NCBI RefSeq assembly: GCF_000949475.1 | Contig: NZ_JRHC01000001.1 | Span: 620,001 to 684,000, forward strand | DNA from: Draconibacterium sediminis | Lineage (GTDB): Bacteria; Bacteroidota; Bacteroidia; Bacteroidales; Prolixibacteraceae | Direction: 5' to 3' | Length of the DNA stretch: 64,000 nt | Part shown: positions 34,162 through 44,050 of the stretch, in pieces | How positions within the stretch are numbered: the stretch's first letter is position 1 | How the letters are laid out: each line of letters opens with the position of its first letter | Translations under genes and position numbers: made by a program | Notes under the pieces: model-generated | Database searches by the model: none | Seen by the model: the letters and a program-made list of their open reading frames with translations, nothing else | What the model was told of the DNA's origin: nothing

Positions 34162-35604
34162 ATGGCAGTTCTTTCAGTATTAAAAGGATACAGTAAAAGT
34201 TTCTGGACTTCAAACACTATTGAATTATTTGAGCGTTGGGCGTGGTATGGTTTTTACCTGGCTTTTCCGCTGTTTTTGGTAGGTTCGACCGATACCGGTG
34301 CACTTGGTTTTTCGAATGCCGAAAAGGGAGCAATTATGGGAACCAGTTCTGCATTGTTGTACTTTTTACCTGTGATTACCGGAGCCATTGCCGACAAAGT
34401 AGGATATAAGCGAATTTTATTATTGGCCTTTAGCATATATATCACCGGGTTTTTAATGATTAGCAGCTTTAACTCTTATTGGCCCGTTTATTTTGCTTTT
34501 ATGTGGACCTGTATTGGTGGCGCATTTTTTAAACCAATTATTTCGGCGATGATCGCAAAAACTACCAATGAAAAAACTGCCTCAATTGGTTTTGGTATTT
34601 TTTATATGATGATAAATATTGGTGGATTTATCGGTCCTTTCATAGCCGGAGCGTTGTTAAAATTAAGTTGGTCGTGGGTATTTTACATGTCAGTAGCCGC
34701 CATTGGAGTAAATGTATTGCTCACTCTTTTTATGTTTCGCGAACCCGGAGTTGAAAAGGATGGTAAATCATTGTTACAAAATATTGCACAAGCGTTTAAA
34801 AATATTTGGATCACACTTCAGAATTGGAAATATGTGCTTTTCCTGGTGATCATGATCTTATTCTGGACAGCTTTTAACCAGTTGTATTATTCGTTTCCAA
34901 TATTTGTAGATCAGTGGATTGATACAACTTCGGTTTATAACGGATTACATGCGGTATGGCCCTGGCTGGCCGAAACAATTGGTGAAAACGGAACGATCAG
35001 TGCCGTATCGATGACAAGTATGGATTCCTTTTTTATTATTGTATTTCAGCTAATGGTTTCAGCATTTGTTATGCGCTTCCGCCCGCTGGCTGCCATGATG
35101 GGGGGGATTCTTGTTCTTGCCGGAGGTATTGGGTTGATGTTCTCAACACAAAGTGGCTGGTTAATTTTGTTGGGTGTTTTAATTTTTGCACTTGGCGAAA
35201 TGGGAAGCTCTCCAAAGTTTACCGAATACGTGGGTAAAATTGCCCCGGCCGATCAAAAAGCTTTGTATATGGGAACTTCGTTTTTGCCTATAGCCGCAGC
35301 CCATAAATTGGCGGGTTGGCTTTCCGGTGATTTTTACGAAGGTATTGCCGATAAATATTTCCTGTTGCAAAAAGAAGTAGTTGATCGTGGAATTCAGTTT
35401 CCATCAGAATATTCAACCGAATTTACTAAAAACGACTTTTTTGCCCAGGCAGCCGATAAAATGAATATGACACAAGTGGAACTAACCAATTATTTGTGGC
35501 AGAATTACCAACCTTCAAATATTTGGATGGCTTTCTCAGGTATAGCAGTTTCAGCGGTTATTTTCTTGTGGTTGTATGATCGATTTGTAATGGGAGGGAA
35601 GTAA
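34162..35604 (+). CDS. MFS transporter of the POT/PTR2 (peptide) type
   Basis: 480 residues with about 12 membrane helices. The N-terminal ELFERWAWYGFYLAFPLFLV resembles the ExxERFxYYG motif of proton-coupled oligopeptide transporters. GTSSALLYFLPVITGAIADKVGYKR and GGAFFKPIISAMIA, followed by the FYMMINIGGFIGP segment, match the two PTR2 signatures. It probably imports di- or tripeptides with protons, although the ExxER proton motif is degenerate (ELFER). Monocistronic, between two repeat tracts. Confidence 0.8.
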   Translation: MAVLSVLKGYSKSFWTSNTIELFERWAWYGFYLAFPLFLVGSTDTGALGFSNAEKGAIMGTSSALLYFLPVITGAIADKVGYKRILLLAFSIYITGFLMISSFNSYWPVYFAFMWTCIGGAFFKPIISAMIAKTTNEKTASIGFGIFYMMINIGGFIGPFIAGALLKLSWSWVFYMSVAAIGVNVLLTLFMFREPGVEKDGKSLLQNIAQAFKNIWITLQNWKYVLFLVIMILFWTAFNQLYYSFPIFVDQWIDTTSVYNGLHAVWPWLAETIGENGTISAVSMTSMDSFFIIVFQLMVSAFVMRFRPLAAMMGGILVLAGGIGLMFSTQSGWLILLGVLIFALGEMGSSPKFTEYVGKIAPADQKALYMGTSFLPIAAAHKLAGWLSGDFYEGIADKYFLLQKEVVDRGIQFPSEYSTEFTKNDFFAQAADKMNMTQVELTNYLWQNYQPSNIWMAFSGIAVSAVIFLWLYDRFVMGGK

Positions 35605-35837
35605 AACGTTTGCAGTGATCAGTCGCAGTTTTCAGTTTCTGTTGAAAATTGAATATTGGGGATTCCATATTGGATATTTTGATGCTGGATGCCGGATATT
35701 TGATTCTTGATACTCGTAGCTTAAAAATTGATTATTCTACTTTGGAAATTTTTACTTAGTTGAACCTAATATCCAATAATCAATTTTCAATTTAGAATAT
35801 TCAGCTTGTTTTTCATGGGAATTGAATATTGAGAATT
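35605..35837. repeat. Intergenic repeat of 'attgaatattgg' type
   Basis: A second boilerplate family: repeated 'gaatattggg/ggatattttg/atgccggatatttg' phrases on the left, and their inverted counterparts 'aatatccaataatcaattttc' on the right. The two ends could form a long imperfect hairpin. No gene. Confidence 0.5.
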
Positions 35838-36371
35838 CTACATTGATGATTCTTTTAAAATAAACCGCCAGGGTATACTTATCCAGGGTTCGCCTGCATA
35901 GTCGATTCCAACACGGGGAGCGGTTATGAATTGGGGATTTTCTCGTGCATCTTCAACCCATATTCTTTCTGAGGTAGCAAGGTTTTCACCATAAAAACTT
36001 TTGTCGAGCAGCAGTGCGCGGCCCACTCTGCCCGGTCCTGAAATGCCTTCCACTCCACGAATTAAAACGGCAGAAGAGTCTCCCACCTCGCCGGTGACAA
36101 AGTTTAGCATCCAGTACATTCCGTATATCAGGTAAACGTATACCAATCCGCCTTCGTCAAACATCACTTTGGTACGAGGCGTTAAGCCTTTATTTGCATG
36201 GCAGGCTTTGTCTTCACCTCCGCGATAGGCTTCGGTTTCAGTAATTTTAAATTTATGTATTGTGCCATCGTCAAATCGTCGTACCAATAATTTTCCGAGT
36301 AACTCGGGTGCCACCTGGGTTACATCGCGTAGGAAGAAAGAATTTGGTATTCGACTTGAATCTGTTCTCAT
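35838..36371 (-). CDS. DNA-3-methyladenine glycosylase (AAG/MPG family)
   Basis: 177 residues, slightly shorter than the usual 190-200. It removes alkylated bases in base-excision repair. Family motifs in order: RDVTQVAPELLGKLLVRR, ITETEAYRGGEDKACHA (catalytic Glu in TETEAY), KGLTPRTKVMFDEGGLVYVYLIYGMYW (the last part with the intercalating Tyr region), AVLIRGVEG, and GPGRVGRALLLDKSFYGENL. Ends in a short tail. Divergent from the aminotransferase gene of the polysaccharide locus. Confidence 0.92.
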   Translation of the reverse strand: MRTDSSRIPNSFFLRDVTQVAPELLGKLLVRRFDDGTIHKFKITETEAYRGGEDKACHANKGLTPRTKVMFDEGGLVYVYLIYGMYWMLNFVTGEVGDSSAVLIRGVEGISGPGRVGRALLLDKSFYGENLATSERIWVEDARENPQFITAPRVGIDYAGEPWISIPWRFILKESSM

Positions 36372-36474
36372 ATTTTATCGCTAACTGACCGGGAATATGC
36401 GAAATAAAAATCTAATGACTAATTCTGGCACTAAAATTATACTTTTATAGTTTATTAAAAACAAGCTAAGCGGT

Positions 36475-37599
36475 ATGCAAACCATCCACATGACGGACAT
36501 TTACGGGCAATACCTCACCATGAAGGCGGAGATTGACAATGCCATTCAGGAGGTAATTAAATCTACCCGGTTTATTAAAAGTGGGAAGGTGCTTGATTTT
36601 GAAGCGAAGGTGGCCGAATATCTGAATACCAATGTAATTACGTGTGGGAATGGGACTGATGCACTTCGGCTGGCGTTTATGGCCCTGGATCTAAAACCGG
36701 GAGACGAGGTAATTACTACTGCTTTTTCGTTTGTGTCAACCGTTGAAGTTTTGGTTTTGATGGGGCTAAAACCTGTTTTTGTAGATGTTTATCCGGATAC
36801 ATTTAATCTGGATGTAGCGCAAATTGAGACCGTCATTACGCCAAAAACAAAAGCGATTTTGCCGGTACATCTTTTTGGACAATGTGCCAATATGGAAGCA
36901 GTAGTAAACATTGCAAAAAAACATGATTTGTATGTAGTTGAAGATGCTTGCCAGGCATTTGGGACGGATTATCTGTTCTCTGACGGTACAAAAAAGAAAG
37001 CCGGAACAATCGGACACGTAGGCTGTAATTCATTCTTCCCGTCAAAAAATCTGGGAGCATTTGGCGATGGTGGTGCTGTTTTTTCGAGCGATATAAAACT
37101 GGCCGACACAATTCGCTCTATTGCCAATCACGGAATGAAGGCTAAATATGAATACGAACGTATTGGAATAAATTCAAGGCTCGATAGTATACAGGCAGCA
37201 ATTCTTGAGGTAAAACTAAAGTACATCGATAAGCATATAGATGCCAGACAAACGGCTGCACGGTTTTATGATGAGCATTTGAATAATTTGAACGGGCTGA
37301 AAATTCCTGCGCGAACAGAATATAGCACGCATACTTTTCATCAGTATACCATTCAATCTGAGCGGCGCGACGAGTTAAAAACCTATCTGGAAAGCCATGG
37401 GATTCCTTCGATGGTATATTACCCAAAAGCATTGCACTTGCAGGAAGCCTATAAAAGTTTGGGGTATAAAGCCGGTGATTTTCCAATCGCTGAACGTATT
37501 ACTCAAACGGTTTTGTCGCTGCCCATGCATACGGAGCTGGATATCGAACAGATGGAGTACATTGTTAATGCCATAAAAAGTTTCTCGCAAAGTAGTTAA
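36475..37599 (+). CDS. DegT/DnrJ/EryC1/StrS aminotransferase (WbpE-like)
   Basis: 374 residues, PLP-dependent sugar aminotransferase. [53 protein letters not shown], and the PLP Lys in [14 protein letters not shown] are visible, as is [14 protein letters not shown] near the C-terminus. In context it should aminate the 3-keto sugar UDP-GlcNAcA-3-keto, like WbpE/WlbC. The next genes are the acetyltransferase, 6-dehydrogenase and 3-dehydrogenase of the same route, with 11 bp, overlapping and 90 bp spacings respectively. First gene of this four-gene plus-strand operon. Confidence 0.9.
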   Translation: MQTIHMTDIYGQYLTMKAEIDNAIQEVIKSTRFIKSGKVLDFEAKVAEYLNTNVITCGNGTDALRLAFMALDLKPGDEVITTAFSFVSTVEVLVLMGLKPVFVDVYPDTFNLDVAQIETVITPKTKAILPVHLFGQCANMEAVVNIAKKHDLYVVEDACQAFGTDYLFSDGTKKKAGTIGHVGCNSFFPSKNLGAFGDGGAVFSSDIKLADTIRSIANHGMKAKYEYERIGINSRLDSIQAAILEVKLKYIDKHIDARQTAARFYDEHLNNLNGLKIPARTEYSTHTFHQYTIQSERRDELKTYLESHGIPSMVYYPKALHLQEAYKSLGYKAGDFPIAERITQTVLSLPMHTELDIEQMEYIVNAIKSFSQSS

Positions 37600-37610
37600 G
37601 AAAAAGTACT

Positions 37611-38186
37611 ATGAATAAAGAATATTACGCACACGAAACAGCCATTATTGACGAAGGAGCACAAATTGGTTCCGGAACAAAAATATGGCACTTCTCGCAT
37701 GTTATGGATTCCGCTCAGATGGGTAAGAACTGTATTCTTGGGCAGAATGTTTTTGTTGGTAACAAGGTAAAGCTGGGCAATAATGTAAAAGTGCAAAACA
37801 ATGTTTCGGTATATGAAGGAGTAATTTGCGAAGACGATGTTTTTCTCGGCCCTTCAATGGTGTTTACCAATGTTATCAATCCTCGAAGTAGTGTTGAGCG
37901 GAAAGATGAATTTAAAACAACACTGGTAAAACGCGGGGCGACAATAGGAGCCAACGCCACCATTATTTGCGGAGTTACTTTGGGCGAATATTGTATGGTT
38001 GGCGCCGGTGCTGTTGTAACAAAAGATGTAAAGGCTTTTGCCCTTGTAACCGGGGTCCCTGCCAAACAAACGGGATGGGTAAGCCGCAGCGGAGAAATTT
38101 TGGGAGATGATTTAACTTGTCCCAAAACCGGAGAAAAGTATAGTCTTAAAAACGGCAAATTGAAACTTATCGAGAATGAGGAATAA
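37611..38186 (+). CDS. Left-handed beta-helix N-acetyltransferase (WbpD-like)
   Basis: 191 residues with hexapeptide repeats from about residue 10 to 150 ([60 protein letters not shown]). The catalytic His is in the WHFSHV region, and [24 protein letters not shown] closes the helix. It should acetylate the 3-amino group made by the upstream aminotransferase, giving UDP-GlcNAc3NAcA. Its last codons overlap the next gene by 11 bp. Confidence 0.9.
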   Translation: MNKEYYAHETAIIDEGAQIGSGTKIWHFSHVMDSAQMGKNCILGQNVFVGNKVKLGNNVKVQNNVSVYEGVICEDDVFLGPSMVFTNVINPRSSVERKDEFKTTLVKRGATIGANATIICGVTLGEYCMVGAGAVVTKDVKAFALVTGVPAKQTGWVSRSGEILGDDLTCPKTGEKYSLKNGKLKLIENEE

Positions 38187-39486
38187 AGAAGCGCTAATTC
38201 AAAAGATACACGACACAAAACTCACTGTTGGGGTAATTGGTCTTGGTTATGTTGGGCTGCCGCTGGCGGTCTGTTTTGCTGCAAAAAAGGTGAAGGTTTT
38301 GGGTTTCGATACCTCTTCTGGAAGGGTTGAAGCAATAAATTCCGGGAACAATTACATTGCCGATGTAAACGATGAGAAACTTGCTACTTTGGTGCAACAA
38401 CACCAACTAAGTGCTACATCTGATTTTTCGCTTTTGAGCAAATGCGATGCTTTATTTATTTGTGTTCCTACACCACTCGATAAGTTTAAAAAGCCTGATA
38501 TGTCCTTTATTGAGCATGTATGCGGGCAAATTGGAGCGAATTTGCAGCCCGGAACATTTATTTGTTTGGAAAGCACAACTTATCCCACTACTACCGAGGA
38601 ATTTGTACTGCCAATTATTGAAAAAGAATCGGGATTAAAAGAAGGAGAAGATTTCTGGTTGGCTTATTCGCCCGAGCGTGTTGATCCTGGAAACAAGGAA
38701 TATTCAACGCTGAATACACCAAAAGTGTTGGGTGCAATAAGCAACGATGGGCTGGAAATCGGGAAAGCCATTTATTCGATTGCAGTTGAGGAGATTCATA
38801 CGGTGAGTTCGCCTCGTATAGCTGAAATGGTAAAAATTCTCGAGAATACCTACCGCCTGGTTAACATAAGTTTGATCAACGAGTTGGCGCTATTGGCCGG
38901 GAAAATGAACATTAACATTTGGGAAGTGATTGATGCTGCAGCAACAAAACCATTCGGCTTTCAGCCCTTTTATCCGGGGCCGGGAATAGGTGGGCATTGT
39001 ATTCCGCTTGATCCTTTTTACCTGGAGCACATTGCCCGGAAATTTAACTTCGATTTGTCGATGATTCATACAGCAGGGCACATCGATTTGCTTATGGCGC
39101 ACCGAATGACCGTTAAAATAACATCGGCACTCAACCGGCAGAAAAAAGCTATTAACGGCAGCAAAATTCTGTTTTTGGGTGTGGCTTACAAACCGGATAT
39201 CAATGACGAGCGCGAATCGCCGGCATTAAAAATTATGGAGGAAGTAGAAAACAAAGGAGGAGAGGTGAGTTACCATGATCCTTATATTTCTGCGGTTAGT
39301 TTAGGGAGTGGAAGTCGGTTTGAATCGCTTGAAATGGCAGAACCTGTTTTGGCAGCTGCCGACTGTGTGGTTATTACAACCAATCATAAATCATTCGATG
39401 CCGATTTTATTGAGAAGAATTCAAAATTGGTCGTCGATCTGCGAAATATGATTAAGGAGGCTTCGGATAAAGTTTATAAATTATAA
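38176..39486 (+). CDS. UDP-N-acetylglucosamine 6-dehydrogenase (WbpA-like)
   Basis: 436 residues. N-terminal Rossmann motif [20 protein letters not shown], then [18 protein letters not shown], the catalytic Cys in [16 protein letters not shown], and the C-terminal domain with [19 protein letters not shown]. It oxidises UDP-GlcNAc twice to UDP-GlcNAcA with NAD. Within the operon it supplies the substrate for the 3-dehydrogenase. A second family member, the WecC-like enzyme, is encoded at 50.7-51.9 kb, but its motif GTGVGGHCIAVDPWF differs, consistent with UDP-ManNAc as substrate. Confidence 0.9.
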   Translation: MRNKEALIQKIHDTKLTVGVIGLGYVGLPLAVCFAAKKVKVLGFDTSSGRVEAINSGNNYIADVNDEKLATLVQQHQLSATSDFSLLSKCDALFICVPTPLDKFKKPDMSFIEHVCGQIGANLQPGTFICLESTTYPTTTEEFVLPIIEKESGLKEGEDFWLAYSPERVDPGNKEYSTLNTPKVLGAISNDGLEIGKAIYSIAVEEIHTVSSPRIAEMVKILENTYRLVNISLINELALLAGKMNINIWEVIDAAATKPFGFQPFYPGPGIGGHCIPLDPFYLEHIARKFNFDLSMIHTAGHIDLLMAHRMTVKITSALNRQKKAINGSKILFLGVAYKPDINDERESPALKIMEEVENKGGEVSYHDPYISAVSLGSGSRFESLEMAEPVLAAADCVVITTNHKSFDADFIEKNSKLVVDLRNMIKEASDKVYKL

Positions 39487-39576
39487 TAAAGTTAACCGCG
39501 GAGACGCAGAGTTGCGGAGGTGAAGTTTACAAAAGAATACCTTAGCGCCTTCGCGTCTTAGCGGTGAAATTTTTAT
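39487..39576. repeat. Short dispersed element with inverted ends in the wbpA-wbpB gap
   Basis: Contains 'accgcggagacgcagag' at one end and 'cgccttcgcgtcttagcggtga' at the other; AACCGC / GCGGTG ends are roughly inverted. A related phrase occurs at 2216-2233, and 'acgcagat.acgcagaa'-type motifs at 6154-6171 and 58635-58651. It interrupts an otherwise tightly packed operon. Confidence 0.5.
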
Positions 39577-40470
39577 ATGAAACGATTTGCATTAATAGGA
39601 GCTGCAGGATTTGTAGCCGAACGACATATAAGGGCTATTAAAGAAACCGGTAATGAGTTGGTTTGTGCCATGGACACCTTTGATGTAATGGGCCGAATGG
39701 ACAGCTATTTTCCCGATGCCGAGTTTTTTACTTCGGAGAAAGAACTTGTGCAGTTTCTTCAGCAGTCAAAAGCAAAAGGTGAGCCGGTAGATTACATTAG
39801 CATCTGCTCACCCAACTATATTCATATAAAACATATTGAACTGGCCTTAAAAAACGGATGTGATGTGATTTGTGAAAAGCCATTGGTAATTGATTCAAAA
39901 GATTTGGAAAAAATTAAAGAATGGGAAGCTGACAGTGGAAAAAGAGTGAACAACGTATTGCAACTGCGTTATCACCCAACCATCCTGAAATTGAAAAAGG
40001 ATATCGAACAATCGGACAAAGACTTTTTTGATATCGATTTGAAATACATCACTTCGCGGGGCAAGTGGTATTTTAAAAGCTGGAAAGGAGATGTAGAAAA
40101 ATCCGGTGGAATTGCTACAAACATTGGAATCCATTTTTTCGATATGCTTACCTGGATTTTTGGGAAGGTGCAGAAAAGTAACGTATCGGTTTATGAAGCT
40201 ACCATAGCATCAGGTGAGCTGATTCTTGAAAAAGCAAAAGTCAACTGGTTTTTAAGTCTGGATGCCAACGACCTGCCTGAAGTTGCAACAAAAGCTGGTA
40301 AACGGACTTATCGCTCTATAGAAGTAGATGGTAAGGAAGTGGAGTTTAGCGAAGGGTTTACCGATTTGCATACTGTAACCTATCAGAAAATTCTAACCGG
40401 GAATGGTTTTGGGGTTGAGGATGCACGCGAGAGTCTGGATTTAATCGCGCTTATACGAAGCATAAGGTAG
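39577..40470 (+). CDS. Gfo/Idh/MocA oxidoreductase (WbpB/WlbA-like 3-dehydrogenase)
   Basis: 297 residues. The N-terminus FALIGAAGFVAERHIRAIKETGN is the WbpB/WlbA Rossmann motif; the ICSPNYIHIKHIELALKNGCD segment and CEKPLV follow, then the active-site region VEKSGGIATNIGIHFFDML. It oxidises the 3-hydroxyl of UDP-GlcNAcA to a ketone for the aminotransferase. A shortened C-terminus relative to the usual 310-320 residues is noted. Last gene of the plus-strand operon; the next gene is convergent after 11 bp. Confidence 0.88.
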   Translation: MKRFALIGAAGFVAERHIRAIKETGNELVCAMDTFDVMGRMDSYFPDAEFFTSEKELVQFLQQSKAKGEPVDYISICSPNYIHIKHIELALKNGCDVICEKPLVIDSKDLEKIKEWEADSGKRVNNVLQLRYHPTILKLKKDIEQSDKDFFDIDLKYITSRGKWYFKSWKGDVEKSGGIATNIGIHFFDMLTWIFGKVQKSNVSVYEATIASGELILEKAKVNWFLSLDANDLPEVATKAGKRTYRSIEVDGKEVEFSEGFTDLHTVTYQKILTGNGFGVEDARESLDLIALIRSIR

Positions 40471-40481
40471 TCACAGGTACA

Positions 40482-41273
40482 TTAAACCAGATCTTTTGCA
40501 CTCAATAAATAATAAGCACAAGTGGAAAAATAGTTCCGAAGTATAGGAATGCCTGCAAGGATTTTATTTTGTTTTCGCGGCTGAAGTTTAAACTTAACTT
40601 CGTAGTTGGGATTTATAAAAAACAAAGTCCTGTCAAGTATTTCGAAATCATTTTCTTTTACAATGTTTTCAAACCTTTCAATGGAAATGCCTGTTTCCTT
40701 TATTTCTAATAGTTCGTTGATTCTTGATTCTGGTTCGCCAAATAATTTCAAAACTCCTTTGTATAAGGGTATGGGCAATAGGTGAATATACGGCATTTTT
40801 GAAAGAATCCGATTCTGACAAATCTGCTGATGTCCTCCGAAGGGATTTTGCCAGGGCGGAAAACCAAAGAAAACGATGGTTTTGGCATGAAAGCAAGATT
40901 TGAAATAGGACATAAAATATTCCTGATTAGGGATGTGTTCAATTACGTCGCGAAGAATAATCAGATCAAATTTTCCCAAATCATTCCGGTTGTAAATATT
41001 ATCGGCAATGAGCGTCAGGTTTGCCCGATTTTTATGTGTCGAATAAAATTCCTGTCCCTTATCGATTTTCCCTTTCGACAGGTCTATACCGGTTACCTTA
41101 CAGCCCATATCCACAAAAGGAAGAAGGTTGCCTCCCTCGCCACATCCTATTTCCAGAACGGTTGATTCCGTGCCAGGCTGCAGCAGCTCCTTGATATAGG
41201 GGATAACGTATTTCCGGGTGGTGTAGGCTTGCTCGTTAAAATACTGCCATTTATCTCTATGTCGTTTCTGCAT
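40482..41273 (-). CDS. Class I SAM-dependent methyltransferase
   Basis: 263 residues. SAM-binding motif I VLEIGCGEGGNLLPFVDMG, then VTGIDLSKGKI, and the post-I/II region FDLIILRDVIEHIPNQEYFM. The protein resembles glycan-cluster methyltransferases of the Methyltransf_11/25 type. Its start overlaps the end of the YfhO gene by 17 bp, so the two are translationally coupled. The substrate (sugar, lipid-linked glycan or other) cannot be told. Confidence 0.85.
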   Translation of the reverse strand: MQKRHRDKWQYFNEQAYTTRKYVIPYIKELLQPGTESTVLEIGCGEGGNLLPFVDMGCKVTGIDLSKGKIDKGQEFYSTHKNRANLTLIADNIYNRNDLGKFDLIILRDVIEHIPNQEYFMSYFKSCFHAKTIVFFGFPPWQNPFGGHQQICQNRILSKMPYIHLLPIPLYKGVLKLFGEPESRINELLEIKETGISIERFENIVKENDFEILDRTLFFINPNYEVKFKLQPRKQNKILAGIPILRNYFSTCAYYLLSAKDLV

Positions 41274-43755
41274 GTTTTTTGGGTTTGGGTAATAGCCCTC
41301 CGTTATTTTTAATGTTTATTGCAAGGAAGGCGAGAGCCAGGATTATAAAAACGATTGAGCTGGCATACGATATTTTAGTTCCTAAGAAGTAGGATTGAGG
41401 TTCGAACTTAAACTCAATGGTGTGCTCACCTGCCGGAACCGACATGGCCCTCAATACATAATTAACCCTGAAATAGGGAGCTTTTTCGCCATCAATATAG
41501 GCCTCCCATCCTTTGTCGTAATAAATTTCGGAGAATACGGTTAGTTGCTCGGAGCTCGAGTTAAAGGCATATTTCAGGTAATTCGGATCGCTAACCAGCA
41601 ACTCAATGTTTCCGTTTTTTTGATAGGTTTTGCCCGAAACATATTGTTCAAATCGTTGGTCGATTACTGCTTTATCAGCAGGGTTGATTTCGCTTATTGC
41701 ATCGATTTCGGCATCGGCGTTTTCAACCACCTCGTAGTTGTTAACAAACCAGGCGTTACCTAATGGTTCCGGATCTTTTACCGGTGCTCCATTCGGGTTT
41801 ATTATCAGGTATTTGGTATTCAGCATTTTTAGTGCAGGAGTGCTGTTAAACAGCATGCTGACCTGATCGGGAGCCAGGCCATTGTTCAGCATTCTGCTCA
41901 TAGTCTGAATCTCGGGTGAGATATGGTAATCAATTAATTCCTGGTAACGTTTTAGTTTGGCGGCATGGTATCCGCCAATGGATTTGTGGAAGTACGAGGT
42001 TGATGCATCGGTAAACGGATTTACAGTAAGGTTCAGCACTCGGTAGGAAAGCGCTTCATCCTGGTGAATCAACTCATCAGCTTTCGACAGCGTGTACGGA
42101 TTATTCATTTGGCGTTTAGCCACAAAACTATCGTTGTTCAGGTAGCGTTTGTTGGTGGGCCACATATCTGCCAGTATTAAAACGACCCATAATGCCAGTG
42201 CGTATTCAGCTTTTAATTTCTTTTTCCAGAAAGCCCATAAAACACCGGCTGCCAATGCTACAAATATAAAGATTCGGAAAGCATCTTTTTGTACCACCAT
42301 TTTCCTGTCGGCCTGCAGGGCATCTAAAAGTTGCTCGGGCCATCCGGCTTGCAGGAGACGGGCATCGGAAGCGGCATTAAAATCGCCCGCCAATCCCGGT
42401 ATCACGGCAAAAACAAGGGCTAAACCACCGGCAATACCAAAAGAGTACAGTAATGCTTTATTAAAAACCTTATCTGAAACTTCGCGTTTATAAACCTTCG
42501 AAATAGCCATCACCCCCATAAAAGCCATAGCAAATTGCTGGATAACAATAATGTTTTTTACATCGCGGAACTTGTTGTAAAGCGGGAAATAATCGATCAT
42601 CAGGTTTGACAGTGAAGGGAAGTATTTCCCCAGCGAGAGCGCGAACGAAACCACTACGGTTGCCACGATCCACCATTTGTCTTTCCCTTTTACTATGAAT
42701 AAGCCAAACACAAAGAGGAAGCATAAAACAGCGCCAAAATAAAACGGTCCGCCGGCAATGGGTTGGCTGCCCCAATACAAAGGCAGGTTGTTGGCAATAC
42801 GCAAAGCATTTTGTTTGTTTTGTCCGCGGGCCAGCAAATCATATACCTGAGAGTTTTCTCCCAGGGGCTCGGCCATGCTACCTCCCTTCAGACGAGGGAT
42901 AAAGGCGGTGAGAGCTTCACCCACATCGTAGCTGTAATCCAGGATATAATCGCGGTCTAATCCATCCGATTTTTTGTGCAAATCGCTGGTTAATTCCGAT
43001 TTCCCACGGATAGTATCCTTGCTGTACTCATAGATTGGCCACAAAGTTGAAATATTCATTCCAATGGCCAGCACAGCAGCAGCTGCCAATATTCCTGAAC
43101 TTTTCAGAAAGGGTATGATTGTTTTTTCGCGTACGGCATAAATAAAATATACAATGGCAATAATTAGTACCATTATACCGGCATAGTATGTCATTTGGAG
43201 GTGGTTGGCGGCAATCATCCACGAAAGGGCCAGGGTGCTGATAAGTGCTCCGGCCAAACGTTTGTTTTTATAAGCCAGAATAATTCCTGCAATTAATAAC
43301 GATATATAAGTGATGGTAAGGCTTTTACTATTGTGCCCGGCTTCGAATACCACAAAAAAGAAAGAGGTAAAGCCATAAGCCAGAGCTCCGGCCAGGCTGA
43401 GCCAGGGATTTACACCGAGTAAAATTAACATCAGGTAAAACAAACTTAAAAAGAGCAGGTGATAACTCACCGGACGTGGAATTTTTAAAATAACATCGAT
43501 TATCTTTTTGCTAAGGTTGCCTTTGTAAATGGTAGTAATTAAATAGGTAGGCATACCAGAGAACATTGTGCTGGTCCAGAATGTATTTTCTCCGGTTTCT
43601 TTTTTGAAAACAGCAATCTCTTTCGACATCCCTTTGTAATGGATAATGTCAGATTGTTGTACAACTTTACCTTCAAAAACGGGTGCGAAATATATTGCAG
43701 AGGTAATAAAAAGTAAAACTACCGGAAGAATGTAACTAACAATTTTTTTATTCAT
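41257..43755 (-). CDS. YfhO family multi-pass membrane protein
   Basis: 832 residues from the ATG giving MNKKIVSYILPVVLL; two in-frame ATGs up to 27 bp upstream are alternatives. About 12-14 membrane helices occupy residues 1-570, with an early loop FSGMPTYLITTIYKGN. A periplasmic C-terminal domain of about 250 residues follows, with YDKGWEAYIDGEKAPYFRVNYVLRAMSVPAGEHTIEFKFEP, the YfhO hallmark, and a final helix. YfhO proteins resemble GT-C glycosyltransferases that decorate cell-wall polymers using lipid-linked sugars. In this locus it could modify the polysaccharide or act in its export. Co-transcribed with the methyltransferase. Confidence 0.85.
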   Translation of the reverse strand: MNKKIVSYILPVVLLFITSAIYFAPVFEGKVVQQSDIIHYKGMSKEIAVFKKETGENTFWTSTMFSGMPTYLITTIYKGNLSKKIIDVILKIPRPVSYHLLFLSLFYLMLILLGVNPWLSLAGALAYGFTSFFFVVFEAGHNSKSLTITYISLLIAGIILAYKNKRLAGALISTLALSWMIAANHLQMTYYAGIMVLIIAIVYFIYAVREKTIIPFLKSSGILAAAAVLAIGMNISTLWPIYEYSKDTIRGKSELTSDLHKKSDGLDRDYILDYSYDVGEALTAFIPRLKGGSMAEPLGENSQVYDLLARGQNKQNALRIANNLPLYWGSQPIAGGPFYFGAVLCFLFVFGLFIVKGKDKWWIVATVVVSFALSLGKYFPSLSNLMIDYFPLYNKFRDVKNIIVIQQFAMAFMGVMAISKVYKREVSDKVFNKALLYSFGIAGGLALVFAVIPGLAGDFNAASDARLLQAGWPEQLLDALQADRKMVVQKDAFRIFIFVALAAGVLWAFWKKKLKAEYALALWVVLILADMWPTNKRYLNNDSFVAKRQMNNPYTLSKADELIHQDEALSYRVLNLTVNPFTDASTSYFHKSIGGYHAAKLKRYQELIDYHISPEIQTMSRMLNNGLAPDQVSMLFNSTPALKMLNTKYLIINPNGAPVKDPEPLGNAWFVNNYEVVENADAEIDAISEINPADKAVIDQRFEQYVSGKTYQKNGNIELLVSDPNYLKYAFNSSSEQLTVFSEIYYDKGWEAYIDGEKAPYFRVNYVLRAMSVPAGEHTIEFKFEPQSYFLGTKISYASSIVFIILALAFLAINIKNNGGLLPKPKKHAETT

Positions 43756-43863
43756 TGAGACGGGCATTTGATTGTAGAGCAAATATAAATAATGATTGGT
43801 GATATGCTATAATTCAATAATTAAATATGGAGGATATCTATCTCTTTGTTCTTTTGGGAGCCG

Positions 43864-43871
43864 CAAAAGTA
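43864..43871 (-). promoter_or_regulatory. Candidate -7 box (TACTTTTG) of the YfhO-methyltransferase operon
   Basis: Exact TAnnTTTG octamer on the minus strand about 108 bases before the chosen start codon. The 268-bp region also serves the divergent glycosyltransferase genes. Confidence 0.35.
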
Positions 43872-44024
43872 GTTATAGATTCAACGATATTGTCTGTGTG
43901 TTAATTGCTTTCTATTATGCTTTAGACTATTTGAGTATAACAAGAGACCAATGTATTATTAAACACAGATTAACTTGATGTCTTCAGTTAAAGACGATCT
44001 AAGTGCTGGTCAGATTAATTATTT

Positions 44025-44032
44025 TAGTTTTG
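44025..44032 (+). promoter_or_regulatory. Candidate -7 box (TAGTTTTG) of the central glycosyltransferase block
   Basis: Matches TAnnTTTG; the start codon of the first gene lies 18 bases downstream. No clear -33 element. Confidence 0.4.
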
Positions 44033-44050
44033 TGATTACAATTTTAGAGG

